DNA of 64,000 bases, from positions 18,487,617 through 18,551,616 of the forward strand of contig OU015501.1 in NCBI GenBank assembly GCA_907164885.2. Direction: 5' to 3'. The notes under the pieces were generated by a model. That model had not been told where the DNA came from, made no database searches, and saw nothing but the letters and a program-made list of their open reading frames with translations. A program made the translations under genes and the position numbers. Below, one piece after another: positions 46,669 through 59,060 of the stretch. Each line of letters starts with the position of its first letter. Positions within the stretch are counted from its first letter, which is position 1. The stretch comes from Dolomedes plantarius. Taxonomy: Eukaryota > Arthropoda > Arachnida > Araneae > Dolomedidae.

Positions 46669-47551
46669 AAAACCTTTCAAGGGAAAAAAATAATAGCTGA
46701 TACATAGGAATGAGACCGCATTATATATGCGAATTTTGGAGTTTTCAAGTTTATTTAAAATGACCAAGTGCTTTTTGCTAGCATAATGGGACACAGAAAC
46801 AATAAAAGCGGATGGAATATACGAAGTTAGACGTGCATAAATAATATTAGGAATACTACATTAATCATTTAGAATAATCCTTAAAAGATGCTTTAAAAAA
46901 TATAATCTCTGTGTTCCATTTTCCTTACTAACATACCAACCAGAAATTCAATACAAATACATTGGAACCTGGATTCATAGAATGCAGGTCCCTTGTTCTT
47001 CCATAGGATCCTTGTTTAAAAGAATAAATTTGCGAAAGGGGTTGCAAAAATATTCTTTTAAACAAGGATCATTTCTTAATGATGAAAAAGAAACAACAGC
47101 ATTTTTGGAAAAAAAAACATTTCATTAATGACAATTAGTACATCTTAAGTCATTCTTGCAGAATATAAGCAAAAAACTTTGAGATTCTTTTAAAATCCAT
47201 TTTTATTCTAATCCTACCACATACCGAACGTTACGTCTTCCCCCTCGAGGGTCATTATAACGAACGTTGACTGCTGTTATTAATTCTTTACTCAGACAAA
47301 TGATCGAAAGAAAAAAAAAATGTTTCGGCGTACTTGAAAACTATTCCCCTCCCTTTATAATAAGCACCAAAAGCGTTTGCGGCGATTGAGTTAGAAACTC
47401 GTTTCATTTTCTGCTTCTCAATTAGAATGACAGGCGTGTTAATTCTGTGTATGGGACGAAAGGGGAGAAGAGCCATTGCTTCTTCCTGTGCATTAAACAA
47501 GAATTTAAGAACTTTGCTTTATTTTCATAAGGATGAGCTAAAATTCTGATA
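46669..47551. other. No recognisable gene; one strong hairpin
   Basis: 47007-47026 and 47051-47070 are 20-bp perfect inverted repeats (ATCCTTGTTTAAAAGAAT core) around a 24-base loop. Nearby, ATTGGAACCTGGATTCATAG (about 46962) looks like a decayed Tigger-type end. The only frame of note (47288-47500, minus) is not recognised. Confidence 0.45.
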
Positions 47552-47555
47552 TTAA

Positions 47556-47830
47556 GGCTGTTATGTACTAATCCTATTGGATTCGCTCAACTCATTGCTA
47601 ACCTATGAAGATAATTTGTCTGCTATTTACAGTTACATAAATGCTGATAATCCAATAAAAATGGTATTTTCAGATACCCTGAACTTTTCTGCACCTTGCA
47701 TCAGGATTCATTTTATAAATTTCGTCCACCAAAGGAGTTTATAAGAGTTTAAAAAACACACTATGCAAGATTTTTTAACCGAATAATTTAAATTTTAAAA
47801 TATTATTTGAATTTTTTTTAAAGGACGAAA
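47556..47830. repeat. Partial copy of the TTAA-type MITE
   Basis: It begins GGCTGTTATGTACTAATCC after TTAA (47552-47555) and tracks the left ~250 bases of the element at 47998-48431 at high similarity, including TTTGTCTGCTATTTACAG and AAATGGTATTTTCAGATA. Its own right end is absent. Another TTAAGGCTGG start occurs at 47939. Confidence 0.65.
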
Positions 47831-47997
47831 AATGTACATTATAAATAATTCCTTAAAACCTCGTTATAATGAATTCCAGTGGTCCAAGAGTACATATATT
47901 CTTCGTTAAAAGATTTTATAGTATTAAAATTTGAAAATTTAAGGCTGGTTTACATGGACTGGATTTTCAAATATTTCCTTGGACTGGAATTCGTTAA

Positions 47998-48431
47998 GGC
48001 TCCTGCGTACTAACCGTTTTGGATTCGCTCACCTCAACGTTAACCTATGGAGAAAATTTGTCTGCTATTTACAGCTACATAACTGCTGATAATCAAATAA
48101 AAATGGTATTTTCAGATAGTCTGAACTTTTCTGCACTTTGCAACAGGATTCATTTTACAAATTTCATCCACCGAAGGAATTTATAAGAGTTTAAAACACA
48201 CACTATAGAGGATTTTTTAACCGAATAATTTAAATTTTAAAATATTATTTGCATTTTTAAAAAATAAAATGAAAATTACCCCAAGGTGTAAAAATTCTTT
48301 CTCTATTACGGAGTACAATTTTGTTTTAAAAAAAAAAAAAATTTAAATCCAAATCGGCAATAATTGGACAAATTTTCTCCGTGGGTTAACATTGAGGTGA
48401 ACGAATCCAATCGGGTTAGTACACAGCAGCC
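47998..48431. mobile_element. TTAA-type MITE
   Basis: The left GGCTCCTGCGTACTAACC and the inverted right end GGCTGCTGTGTACTAACC continue in register for about 60 bp, through GGATTCG, TCACCTCAA and TTAACC. TTAA precedes the left end (47994-47997) and ATAA follows the right end. It is non-coding. Together with 47556-47830 it gives two tandem-like copies 442 bp apart. Confidence 0.68.
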
Positions 48432-49047
48432 ATAACGTTATTTTAAGCTGATTAAAAAAGTCTTTTAATGCGAAGTCTCAGACATAATTCAAAGACCTTT
48501 TCTTCTTAAGAAGTCGAACGTGAATGAAAATAATTATTAAATTTAAAGGCTTGGAAGTAACAGCTACAGTAACCACCGCTTATAGTGATCAGTGGTTATA
48601 AGAATCAACCGTTTATAAGAATCAATATTGCGAAAACAAAAACAAATGTATTATTTCCATGTTAAAATTTTCGCTTTAAAGAATCAACCCACCGGTTTTA
48701 AGAATCAGTTTACACTCTTCGCTTTCCTTTCATTTTTCCAAAAAAGCCACTTAAACCCTCAAAAGGCACGAAGTTCGTTCTTTTTTTTTTTAAAGAAAGA
48801 TTGATAAGATGGGATGGAATATAGTCATAAAATTCATCCCTTTCTTTGTTAGACATAACATAATAGTTTCCCCTTAAACGCTTTAGCCCAACACTGTCCT
48901 ATTACCTTGATCCGGGGGCATCTTTACCCGTCCGGGTCCGATTTCATTTTTCTCCACTGACAAACAAAAATAGCGACTCTTTTTTCCCACCTCCCACATA
49001 CTGGTTGCGGCTTCCTGGACCCTGAAACACATAAATCTTCTGCGAAG

Positions 49048-49882
49048 TAGTGATGCGACATCGACAACAAAACATCGATGTTTTGAAACATCGATATTCA
49101 ATATTAAAACATCGATGCTAATAAAACATCGCCCAAAAACCATCGATGTTTTTAAACATCGATGTTTCAGAACATCCATTTTTTAAAACTGGTTTAGTAA
49201 TCTCTAACATTAATGTTACTTCCGTTAGTCGTGGGGGGAGGGGTGATTTAATTTTACTCTCTGATTGGGCAGGCACAAATGACAAAAACTTGGTTGCTTT
49301 GGGCTACATTGATGACTCAAAATTCTCGTTGTAAATACCGCCATGTTTTGCCTTTAAATGTCCAGATAAATTCGTGGTATTGCCACAAGTTTTGGGGGAC
49401 TTAAGTCAAATATTGCATTTCGCCAATTTGTCAGTGGTTTTGTAAAAATATTCCCAAACGGTACTTTTGGGAGGCATCTTACTAATAATATTAACGTCAA
49501 CTTATATAAAACCAGAACAAAACAAAAACTTAAATGGATGCACTCGTGTATATACTATTTGTAAAATAAAACCCCATGGAAGGTTCTGGAATGTCAGGGA
49601 CATTCCAAGCGCTCTGATTGGTTCATTGGTTGTTAATTGCCATTTGTCTGTTTGCTAAGGAATCATTCCCCCTTTTGTATTCGTCCTTTTCAGAATTCAG
49701 ACTTACATTTACTGAGTGTGAAAATTATGCTACGTGGTAAATTTTTTTTATTACGGTACTTTTTCATTAAAAAAAAAAACATCGAGACAACGTAATACAT
49801 CTAGCACAAAACATCGATGTTAAAAAAACATCAGCTTCAATAAATCGATGTTTAAAACATCGACATCGATGTCGCATCCCTA
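49048..49882. mobile_element. hAT-like MITE, copy B (CATCGATG-rich ends)
   Basis: A perfect 8-bp target duplication CTGCGAAG lies at 49040-49047 and 49883-49890. The ends TAGTGATGCGACATCGAC and, inverted, TAGGGATGCGACATCGAT match copy A. About five ACATCGATG-type words lie at the left end and three at the right. The interior is highly similar to copy A. It is younger-looking than copy A, judging by its perfect target duplication. Confidence 0.88.
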
Positions 49883-49905
49883 CTGCGAAGTGTCCACTGA
49901 CTTAG

Positions 49906-50076
49906 GCAAACGTAACATTAGTAGATTCAGCACGTTATCAAACCGTGAAACGTAAGCTAGAAGGTGAATCTTCGTCTGAGACTATTAGTATTGAAAGAGG
50001 TATAAACCGCCTCCTGAAAACTTCATTACGTCAAACTACCATAGAAAACTTTTTCTTGCTCCCTTCCTGTAGTTGA
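49906..50076 (+). pseudogene. pogo-type transposase C-terminal relic
   Basis: A 56-codon open frame with no start, following a TAG at 49903, ends at TGA 50074-50076. It reads acidic and polar (KRKLEGESSSETISIE), then SLRQTTIENFFLLPS. The closing QxxIxxFF pattern is the PCNA-binding (PIP-box) consensus, known at the C-terminus of pogo transposase. The Tigger-like transposase at 51636-53159 ends similarly with RQQKITDYF. The catalytic region is missing, so this would be an internally deleted copy, and the hAT-like copy B lies immediately upstream. Confidence 0.5.
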
Positions 50077-50672
50077 AATGTTAAAACTGTTAAGCAGGTA
50101 TGTTGTAACAAATATTGGATTTTTTCTTCTCTTACTATAATCATGTATATATACTTATAGGTCTAAAAATTAAGTTGTATTTCTAAAATTATAAAAAAAA
50201 ATTTTAATAAAAGATAATTAACGTAAATTAAAGAGTATTTTATGGTAAATTATCTAATATCTATACTAATAAAAGGACAGGGAGAAGTCGGACGTGACCG
50301 TAACTCATCCGGGTGGGCCACTCCTCGAAAAAAAAATGGCCGACAAATATACAGGAAAATCGGTGTATTTTTTTTCTCATGAAAGTACATAAATGTTACA
50401 TATTTGGAAAGAGCTTCGGAAACTGATAATTTTTTCTGCGTACACTTATTCTGTTAATTCAATAGTTTTAGAGATATTTGGATTCTAATGAACCGTCATC
50501 GAGCGTCATCGCTCTTTGACGATGTAAACAAAGGGTGATTCGTTCACAACGTGATTCTCACTAAAAAATTAATCACTGAAATGAAATGTGTCGCCGTGTC
50601 TTTTTATTTGAAAAACTAAATATTCAAATTGTTTAATAATAAAAAATACTTTATTGAAACTAAATAGATATA

Positions 50673-53436
50673 CAGTCGAACCCCGTTATAGCGAACCTGG
50701 GATATAACGAACTCCCGGATATAACGAACGAAATTTTTGGTCCCGCCGTTTTCCTATTCTATTTAATGCTAATTTACCCTTTTATAGCGAACCTCCGAAA
50801 TGTTAAGAATCGGCTATAACGAACCTTTTTTTTTCAGTCGACTGATATTTTTTTTTCCGCAGTTGTGAAAACATGACTTCGACACTGATTTCATATGGAA
50901 ATGTATGTCAGCTAGTGAAACACGGAGTAAATCAGCGATAAGTCTGTTTATTCAAGGGTAGAAACATCTGCATTCTTTCCCTTTTATGGTGCATATACAT
51001 TGGTGCAGAGTTATCTGCATGTGCCTTGGGGAATCCAGTAATTGATGTTCACTCTGTACTCTGTATATGCGTGGATCGCCTCCTCTGGCGGTCCGGATAC
51101 ATATCATCAAAGAAGAACCCGGGATCCCGGGGGTCAAATGGTGACAGTGGGGGCGGGGGACACTAGATCAAGAAACACGAGGGACCTTGGAGGCTTGAAT
51201 GGGGGGGTTCTAAATGGGGGAATATCTGGAAGACACGTGTTCATTCACATCGCTTTGGAAGGGTAGGGTTACCGTGACTAATGTGATGACAGGAGTTGGG
51301 GGTCTGCATGCAGAGAACTCTGCACCAATGTATATGCACCATTTACGATAGCCACTCTGCAGTTGTAATCCCGCCAGTAATTCGGTAAGCGAAACCACAG
51401 TAAGAGGAGAGAGGGGAGGAGAAAGGTTCACCAAACGCTTGAGGAGAACAAGTAAAAGCATGAACAGTATAGCATATGCGCACCCGAGAACAAGGAGAAA
51501 AGGTCAGCTCAGGGTCGAGCCGGAGCAGGGTCGATTTCCACACGCAGGTGGAAGGGAAGTCATTTCATCTAATTCACCTATTTGAGTGTTTATCACAAGT
51601 TAAAAATTCGCTTTTAAGAAATCATTAGGTACATCATGTCGAGCAAGCGTAAAGCATTATGCATCGAAGAAAAAGTAAATATCATAAGAGAAATACAAAA
51701 TGGAGGTAGCCAAGTTGACATTTGCCGAAAAAAAGTTTTATCGAAATCTACAGTTCGAACAATATGGAAAAACAGAGAAAGCACACTTTCTGCTTTCGAG
51801 AAAAATTTGAACTCCCCAAAAAAATTAAGAAAAGCTGACCATCAAGAAGTGGAAGAAGCTTTATTAAAATGGTTCAGCATTTAAAGAAGCCAAAATGTAC
51901 AAATTTCTGGGCAAATGCTTCAGTCAAAAGCTGATGAATTTGCCAGTAAATTTGGAATTCTATTTTCGTGTTCTAATGGATGGTTAGACAGATTCAAGAA
52001 GCTGAACAACATATCTTCCGGAAAAATTGTCGGAGAATCGGGAGATGTTTCAACATCCAACATCGATACGTGGAAAGAAAATATTTGGAATGACATCTCT
52101 AGTGAATATGACGAGAATGACATATTTAATGCTGATGAAGCTGCACTGTTTTACAAGATGACACCAAACCAGACATTAAAATTTAATGGAGAGAAATGTA
52201 ATGGCGGAAAATTGTCGAAAGATAGAATCACATTTCTTGTGTGTGCCAATATGAGTGGAACTGAACGTCGTAAGCTTCTAGTAATTGGAAAATCTAAACA
52301 CCCCAGATGCTTCAAAAATATCAAACGGCTTCCTGTTTCTTATGAAGTCAACCGTAAGGCGTGGATGACTAAGGAACTGTTTGAAAAAGAACTTCGAAAG
52401 TGGGATCGTGAACTTTCAGCTAAAAAACGGAAAATTCTACTTCTGCTTGACAATTGTAGTGCACACAAAAGCGATAAACAGTTACAATCGATTAGAATTG
52501 TACTCTTTCCCCCGAATGCAACTTCTGTAGTACAGCCTATGGACCAGGGTATCATCAGAAGCCTTAAATGTCATTACAGGAAGCAGCTCATTTTACGAAT
52601 TTTAGAAGGATATGATAAAAATGTAAAATGTGACGTTTCTCTTCTTGATGCACTTATAATGCTCGAAAAATCTTGGCGTCTTGTTACAGATTCTACAATT
52701 AGAAAATGTTTTCGACATGCTGGCCTAGCAAAGAATGTTGAAGAAGAAGATGATGAAGATTTACCTATCGCGATGTGGATAGAAAAACACAATATTTCCT
52801 CATTCTCGTATTGTGATATGCATTTGTTCGAAACATTTGATGATGAAATCATTACATGTGAAAATCCGACTGATGAAGATACTGTGGAAGAAATTAAAAT
52901 GAATCATTCTGAAAGCGAAGATTCTGCATCTGATGCTGATGAAGAGGAGCACATAAATGATGAAATTCCCACCATCTTAGATGCTACAGCAGCAAAGCGT
53001 GTAATTAATAAGTTTTTTTCCACACAAACAGTGGAAGAAAGAGTGTTGCAGTCATTTGACGTACTGGACAAAGAAATTCATATAATTTTTTTGAAATCGG
53101 TATCACGTCAGCAGAAGATTACCGATTATTTCTGTAACAAAACAGTGAGCAAGAATTAAAGGTAAAATGAATTTATATCCATTTGTCTTTCATTTTTAAT
53201 TAGTTTAATTAGTATTGTATCAGTTTAATGTTATCGATTTTAGTCAATTTAATTCATTAATGATCATTTTTAATAGATTTTATCGTTTTTTAATACATCA
53301 TTATTGAATACACATAGCAACTAATGAGTTATACATTTTGTGAACATTTTTCTTAACGGTTCGGATATAGCGAACCACCGGATATAGCGAACCAAACCTT
53401 TGGTCCCTTGAAGTTCGTTATAACGGGGTTCGACTG
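50673..53436 (+). mobile_element. Tigger-like (pogo superfamily) element
   Basis: A 2764-bp element flanked by TA (50671-50672 and 53437-53438). The terminal inverted repeats read CAGTCGAACCCCGTTATA then G (left) or A (right), then CGAAC: 24 bp with one mismatch. TATARCGAAC words recur at the left (50687, 50702, 50718, 50782, 50814) and right (53356, 53373, 53410 inverted), and are candidate transposase-binding sites. The transposase is whole except for one stop codon. Sequence between the left end and the gene (50830-51635) is non-coding and includes a GC-rich, G-run-bearing stretch at 51060-51240. Confidence 0.92.
51636..53159 (+). pseudogene. Tigger-like transposase with one in-frame stop
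   Basis: One frame of 507 codons from ATG 51636, interrupted only by TAA at codon 83 (51882-51884). The frame stays in register on both sides, and a fresh ATG at 51915 opens the 414-codon remainder. The N-terminus (1-50) is a pogo/CENP-B-type helix-turn-helix (KRKALCIEEKVNIIREIQNG). A second helix-turn-helix (CENP-B-type) follows, with NGWLDRFKKLNNI. The DDE nuclease has NADEAALFY (Asp167), LLLDNCSAH (Asp272) and QPMDQGIIR (Asp303). The spacing of 30 between the last two fits pogo/Tigger. The tail is acidic and ends with a PIP-box-like RQQKITDYF. Because the stop separates the two DNA-binding halves, either fragment alone should be inactive. The damage looks like a single base change. Confidence 0.9.
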
Positions 53437-53899
53437 TATACTGATTTTTGGTGGATTTACTGATTTAGGTGTGAAATGATTACATTTGGTATTTTTTTCG
53501 TTTCTATATTTCTTGACAAATCTGGTTGAAACTTCGTATACTTATGTTTTGAAGCCTGGAGATAATTCTAATATAAGTTTGGAAGCTTTAAAATGCTTAT
53601 ATATAAATACAGTTTTTAAATAATATTTCATCTGAAGGCGTTGGAATCCATCATTCATAAGAACTGCGCATGCGCACCTAAATGTTACAACGTAAACGCA
53701 TGGAATAATGTTAATTAGTAGTTGTTTGGTCTTATTTAAAGTTAATTTTCTTATATTGCTACTTTTGTATACTTTTCATTTTTACCATCCTTTTTTACTT
53801 GGTTAATTTTCAGTATACGAATAATCGTTGAAACTCTTTACCGTTGAAACCCCTCTTGCGATTATTTACTTTCTGAAATGTCGTTATTAGGTATTTTAC

Positions 53900-56800
53900 A
53901 AAGTAATTTTTATTGAAATTTAGCTAAAATGCCGATAACTCTGCATAAAAATCTTAATGCTACTATTTTAATTTCCTTCTCACACATGATACAAATGACA
54001 GTTATTTTAAAATGGAAAAATAATACACGCAATTTTATGTTCCAATATGAAAATTTTCCCCGATTCGTCATTCATTTCATTATAAAAACAGCCCCAAATA
54101 AAAAACTATTTATTATACACCAATTATTGAGCCTCATTTCATTAACAATAGCATCTAAAACATTTCCTGAAAATTTTAAACAAGTAAAAAAGGATTAACG
54201 AAAAGAAAACAAAAGAAGTAATATAAGAAAATTAACTTTAAATAAAACCAAACAACTACTAATTAACAATAATTATTTCAAGGTTTTTTTTGTGTTTTAT
54301 AGTAAAATAGCACTTAAAAATTAAAAAAAGGAACAAAAACTTACCTGTAAATAGTATACTTTTTTTATAAATTGGTCAATTTGAAGTAATTTTTATTGAA
54401 ATTTAGCTAAAATGCCTATAACTCTCCATAAAAATCTTAATGTTACTATTTTAATTTCCTTCTCACACATGATACATATGACAGTTATATTCAAAATGAC
54501 CTACAATCTTAAGAGAAAATTTTAAAATGCAAAAATAATACACACAATTTTATGTTTCAGTATAAAAATTTTCCCCGATTTGTCATTCCTTTCCTTATAA
54601 AAACAGCCCCAAATAGAAAAAACTTTATTATACACCAATTATTGTGCCTCATTTCATTAACAATAGAATATTAATCTGAAATTTTGCTAAAATGCCTAAC
54701 ACTCTCCACAAAATCCTAATACTAATATTTTAATTTCCTTTTCACACATGATACATATGACAGTTATCTTCAAAATGTCCTACAATCTAAGAGAAAATTT
54801 TAAAATGCAAAAATAATACACGCAATTTTATGTTCTAATGAAAATATTCCCCGAATTGTCATTCCTTTCCTTAAAAAATCAGCCCAAAATACAAAAAATA
54901 CAATTACATCACACAAATATTGCAAAGAGTTGTAGACAAGCATAAAAAGAAAGAATATTCAAATAAAGTAGTGCTATTTCACCATAAAAGACAAAAAAAA
55001 TCTTTAAAAAATAATTTTTTTTTTTTAAATTGACTCCGAACGTAGAATATTAATCTGAAATTTAGCTGAAACGCTTATTACTCTCCACAATATCCTAATG
55101 CTAATATTTTAATTTCCTTCTCACACATGATACATATGACAGTTGTCTTCAAAATGGCCTACAATCTACGAGAAAATTTTAAAATGAAAAAATAATACAC
55201 GCAATTTTATGTTCTAATGAAAATATTCCCTGATTCGTCATTTTATGTTCCAATATGAAAATTTTCTCCGATTCGTCATTCCTTTCCTTATAAAAACAGC
55301 CCCAAATAAAAAAACTATTTATTATACACCAATTATTGTGCCTCATTTCATTAACAATAGCATTTCCTGAAAAACATTCATCTTCTAAAACATTTCTTGA
55401 AAATTTTATCAAATTATATACATTATTATGTGAGATATCATGATAACCGTAGATGAATAACTTTATAGAATCTACTATAATAAGTGGACAAGCCGCAGGC
55501 AAAGATAACTGTCATATGTATCATGTGTGAGAAGGAAATTAAAATAGTAGCAATATAATTTCGTGCAGAGGTATAGCCATTTTAGCTAAATTTCAATAAA
55601 AATTACTTCAAATTGACCAATTTATAAAAAAAGTATGCTATTTACAGGTAAGTTTTTTTTTTCATTTTTAAGTGGTATTTTACCATAAAAGACCAACAAA
55701 ATCTTTAAAATTTTTTTTTTTTTAAATTGACTCCGAACGAAGAATATTAATCTGAAATTTAGCTAAAACGCCTATCACTCTTCACAAAATCCTAATGCTA
55801 ATATTTTAATTTCCTTCTCACACATGATACATATGACAGTTATCTTCAAAATGGCCTACAATCTACGAGAAAATTTTAAAATGAAAAAATAATACACGCA
55901 ATTTTATGTTCTAATGAAAATATTCCCTGATTCGTCATTTTATGTTCCAATATGAAAATTTTCCCCGATTCGTCATTCCTTTCCTTATAAAAAACAGCCC
56001 CAAATAAAAAAAATATTTATTATACACCAATTATTGTGCCTCATTTCATTAACAATAGCATTTCCTGATAAACATTCATCTTCTAAAACATTTCTTGAAA
56101 ATTTTATCAAATTATATACATTATGTGAGATATCATGATAACCGTAGATGAATAACTTTATAGAATCTACTATAATAAGTGGACAAGCCGCAGGCAAAGA
56201 TAACTGTCATATGTATCATGTGTGAGAAGGAAATTAAAATAGTAGCAATATAATTTCGTGCAGAGGTATAGCCATTTTAGCTAAATTTCAATAAAAATTA
56301 CTTCAAATTGACCAATTTATAAAAAAAGTATGCTATTTACAGGTAAGTTTTTTTTTTCATTTTTAAGTGGTATTTTACCATAAAAGACCAACAAAATCTT
56401 AAAATTTTTTTTTTTTTTAAATTGACTCCGAACGAAGAATATTAATCTGAAATTTAGCTAAAGCGCCTATCACTCTTCACAAAATCCTAATGCTAATATT
56501 TTAATTTCCTTCTCACACATGATACATATGACAGTTATCTTCAAAATGGCCTACAATCTAAGAGAAAATTTTAAAATGCAAAAATAATACACGCAATTTT
56601 ATGTTCTAATATGAAAATTTTCCACGATTCGTTATTCCTTTCCTTATAAAAACAGCCTAAAATAAAAAAAATACAATTACATCACACAAATATTGCAAAG
56701 AGTTGTAGACAGAAGCATAAAAAGAAAGAATATTCAAATAAAGTAGTGCTATTTTACCATAAAAGACAAAAAAAATCTTTAAAACATAATTTTTTAAAAA

Positions 56801-59060
56801 AAATTGACTCCGAACGTAGAATATTAATCTGAAATATAGCTGAAACGCTTATTACTCTCCATGATATCCTAATGCTAATATTTTAATTTCCTTCTCACAC
56901 ATGATACATATGAGAGTTATCTTCAAAATGGCCTACAATCTACGAGAAAATTTTAAAATGCAAAAATAATATACGCAATTTTATGTTCTAATGAAAATAT
57001 TCCCCGATTCGTCATTCCTTTCCTTAAAAAATCAGCCCAAAATAAAAAAATACAATTATATCTCAGAAATATTGCAAAGAGTTGTAGACAGAAGCGTAAA
57101 AAGAAAGAATATTCAAATAAAGTAGTGCTATTTTACCATAAGAAACAAAAAAAATCTTTAAAATATATTTTTTTTTAAAAATTGACTCCGAACGTAGAAT
57201 ATTAATCAGCAATTTTGCTAAAACGCCTATCACTCTCCACAAAACCTAATGCTAATATTTTAATTTCCTTCTCACACATGATACCTATGACAGTTATCTT
57301 CAAAATGGCCTACAATCGAAGAGAAAATTTTAAAATGCAAAAATAATACACACAATTTTATGTTCTAATATTAAAATTTTCCCCGATTCGCCATTCCTTT
57401 CCTTATAAAAACAGCCGCAAATAAAAAACTATTTATTATACACCGATTATTGTTTTTTTTGTTTATTTTGTATTTGCTAAGCAAATTGTGTTATTATTGG
57501 ATATTTTTGAAGGCCAGTGAAATATAATTATGTTTTATTTACTTTTCTATTTTGCGTTGAGTTAATTTTCAATTGTTCAGAAATTAATTATTCAAATAGA
57601 ATTTATTACTTTAAATATTTCAATGGGGGGAGAGGGGTTACAGTTTATTCCTTCACCATTTTTTATTATCATTCTGAAGTAGGAATTATGGTGACTGTCT
57701 ACGTTCGAAGTCAATTAAAAAAAAAAAAAATTAAAGGTTTTTTTCATCTGTTATGGTAAAATAACACTTAAAAATTAAAAAAAGAGACAAAAACTTACCT
57801 GTAAATAGCATTCTTTTTTATAAATTGGTCAATTTGAAGTAATTTTTAATGAAATTTACCTAAAACACCTATCTCTCTGTACAAAATCTTAAAGCCCTCA
57901 TACATGATATTTTAATTTCCCTCTCACACATGATACATATGACAGTTATCTTCTAAATTACCTACAATCTAAGAGAAAATTTTAAAATGCAAAAATAATA
58001 CATGCAATTTTATATTTCAATATGAAAATTTTCCCCGATTCGTGATTCCTTTCCTTATAAAATTAGCTCTAAATAAAAAACTATTTATTATACACCAATT
58101 ATTGTTCACTTTTTGTTTATTTTGTATTTGCTAAGGAAATTGTGTTGTTATTAGATAATTTTGAACACCAGTGAAATATTTGTTTATTTTGTATTTGCTA
58201 AGGAAATTGTTTTATTATTGGATATTTTTGAAAGCCAGTGAAATATAATTATGTTCTTTACTTTTCGATTTACTTATTTTTTTAATTGTTCAGACAGAAT
58301 TATGTTTCAATATGAACATTGTCCCCTATTCGTCATTCCTTTCCTTATAAAAACAGTTGTTCACAAATTAATTGTTCAAACAGAATTTATTACTTTAAAT
58401 ATTTCAAGAGTCAATTTAAAAAAAAAAAATTAAACCTGTTTTCATCTTTTATGGTAAAGTAGCACTTAAAAATTAAAAAAAAAGAGACAAAAACTTACCT
58501 GTAAATAGCATACTTTTTTATAAATTGGTCAATTTGAAGTAATTTTTAATGAAATTTACCTAAAACACCTATCACTCTGCACAAAATCTTAAAGCCCTCA
58601 CACATGATATTTTAATTACCCTCTCACACATGATACATATGACAGTTATCTTCTAAATTACCTACAATCTAAGAGAAAATTATTCTTTCCTCATTTTTCA
58701 TTATCATTCTCAAGTAGGAATTAAGGTGACTGTCTACGTTCGGAGTCAATTTAGAAAAAAAAAATTAAGGTTTTTTTCATCTTTTATGGGAAAATAGCAC
58801 TTAAAAATTAAAAAAGAGACAAACCTGTAAATAACATACCTGTAAATAACATACTTTTTTATAAATTGGTCAATTTGAATTAATTTTTAATGAAATTTAC
58901 CTAAAACACCTATCACTCTGCACAAAATCCCTCACACATGATATTTTAATTTCCCTCTCACACATGATACATATGACAGTTATCTTCAAAATGACCTAAA
59001 ATCTAAGAGAAAATTTTAAAATGCAAAAATAATACACGCAATTTTGTGTTCCAATATGAA
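53900..59060. repeat. Array of diverged direct and inverted repeats
   Basis: The landmark TCACACATGATACATATGAC recurs, sometimes with small changes, near 53980, 54462, 54742, 55121, 55818, 56515, 56897, 57275, 57926, 58625 and 58966. Inverted copies lie near 55514 and 56211. Spacings cluster near 380 and 695 bases. Each unit also carries TTTTAAAATGCAAAAATAAT and CCCCGATTCGTCATTCCTTT. Small frames here (for example at 55179-55502 and 55985-56197, minus) encode the same peptide start because they lie in duplicated DNA. They are not genes. Confidence 0.88.
55020..56410. repeat. ~695-bp tandem duplication within the array
   Basis: 55020-55715 and 55716-56410 run almost identically at an offset of about 695 bases, including CAAGCCGCAGGCAAAGATAA and the long T runs. 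Indels of a few bases separate the copies. They are much more alike than other units, so this duplication is recent. Each copy contains both a forward and an inverted form of the landmark and can fold back. Confidence 0.85.

Noticed and set aside
55179..56197. Two related minus frames beginning MPAACPLIIVDSIK
   Set aside because: They lie in the two copies of the ~695-bp tandem duplication and differ in length by indels; not constrained coding.
53900..59060. CRISPR-like array
   Set aside because: Units are hundreds of bases long, diverged, in both orientations, and sit in a eukaryotic transposon; there are no short regular spacers.
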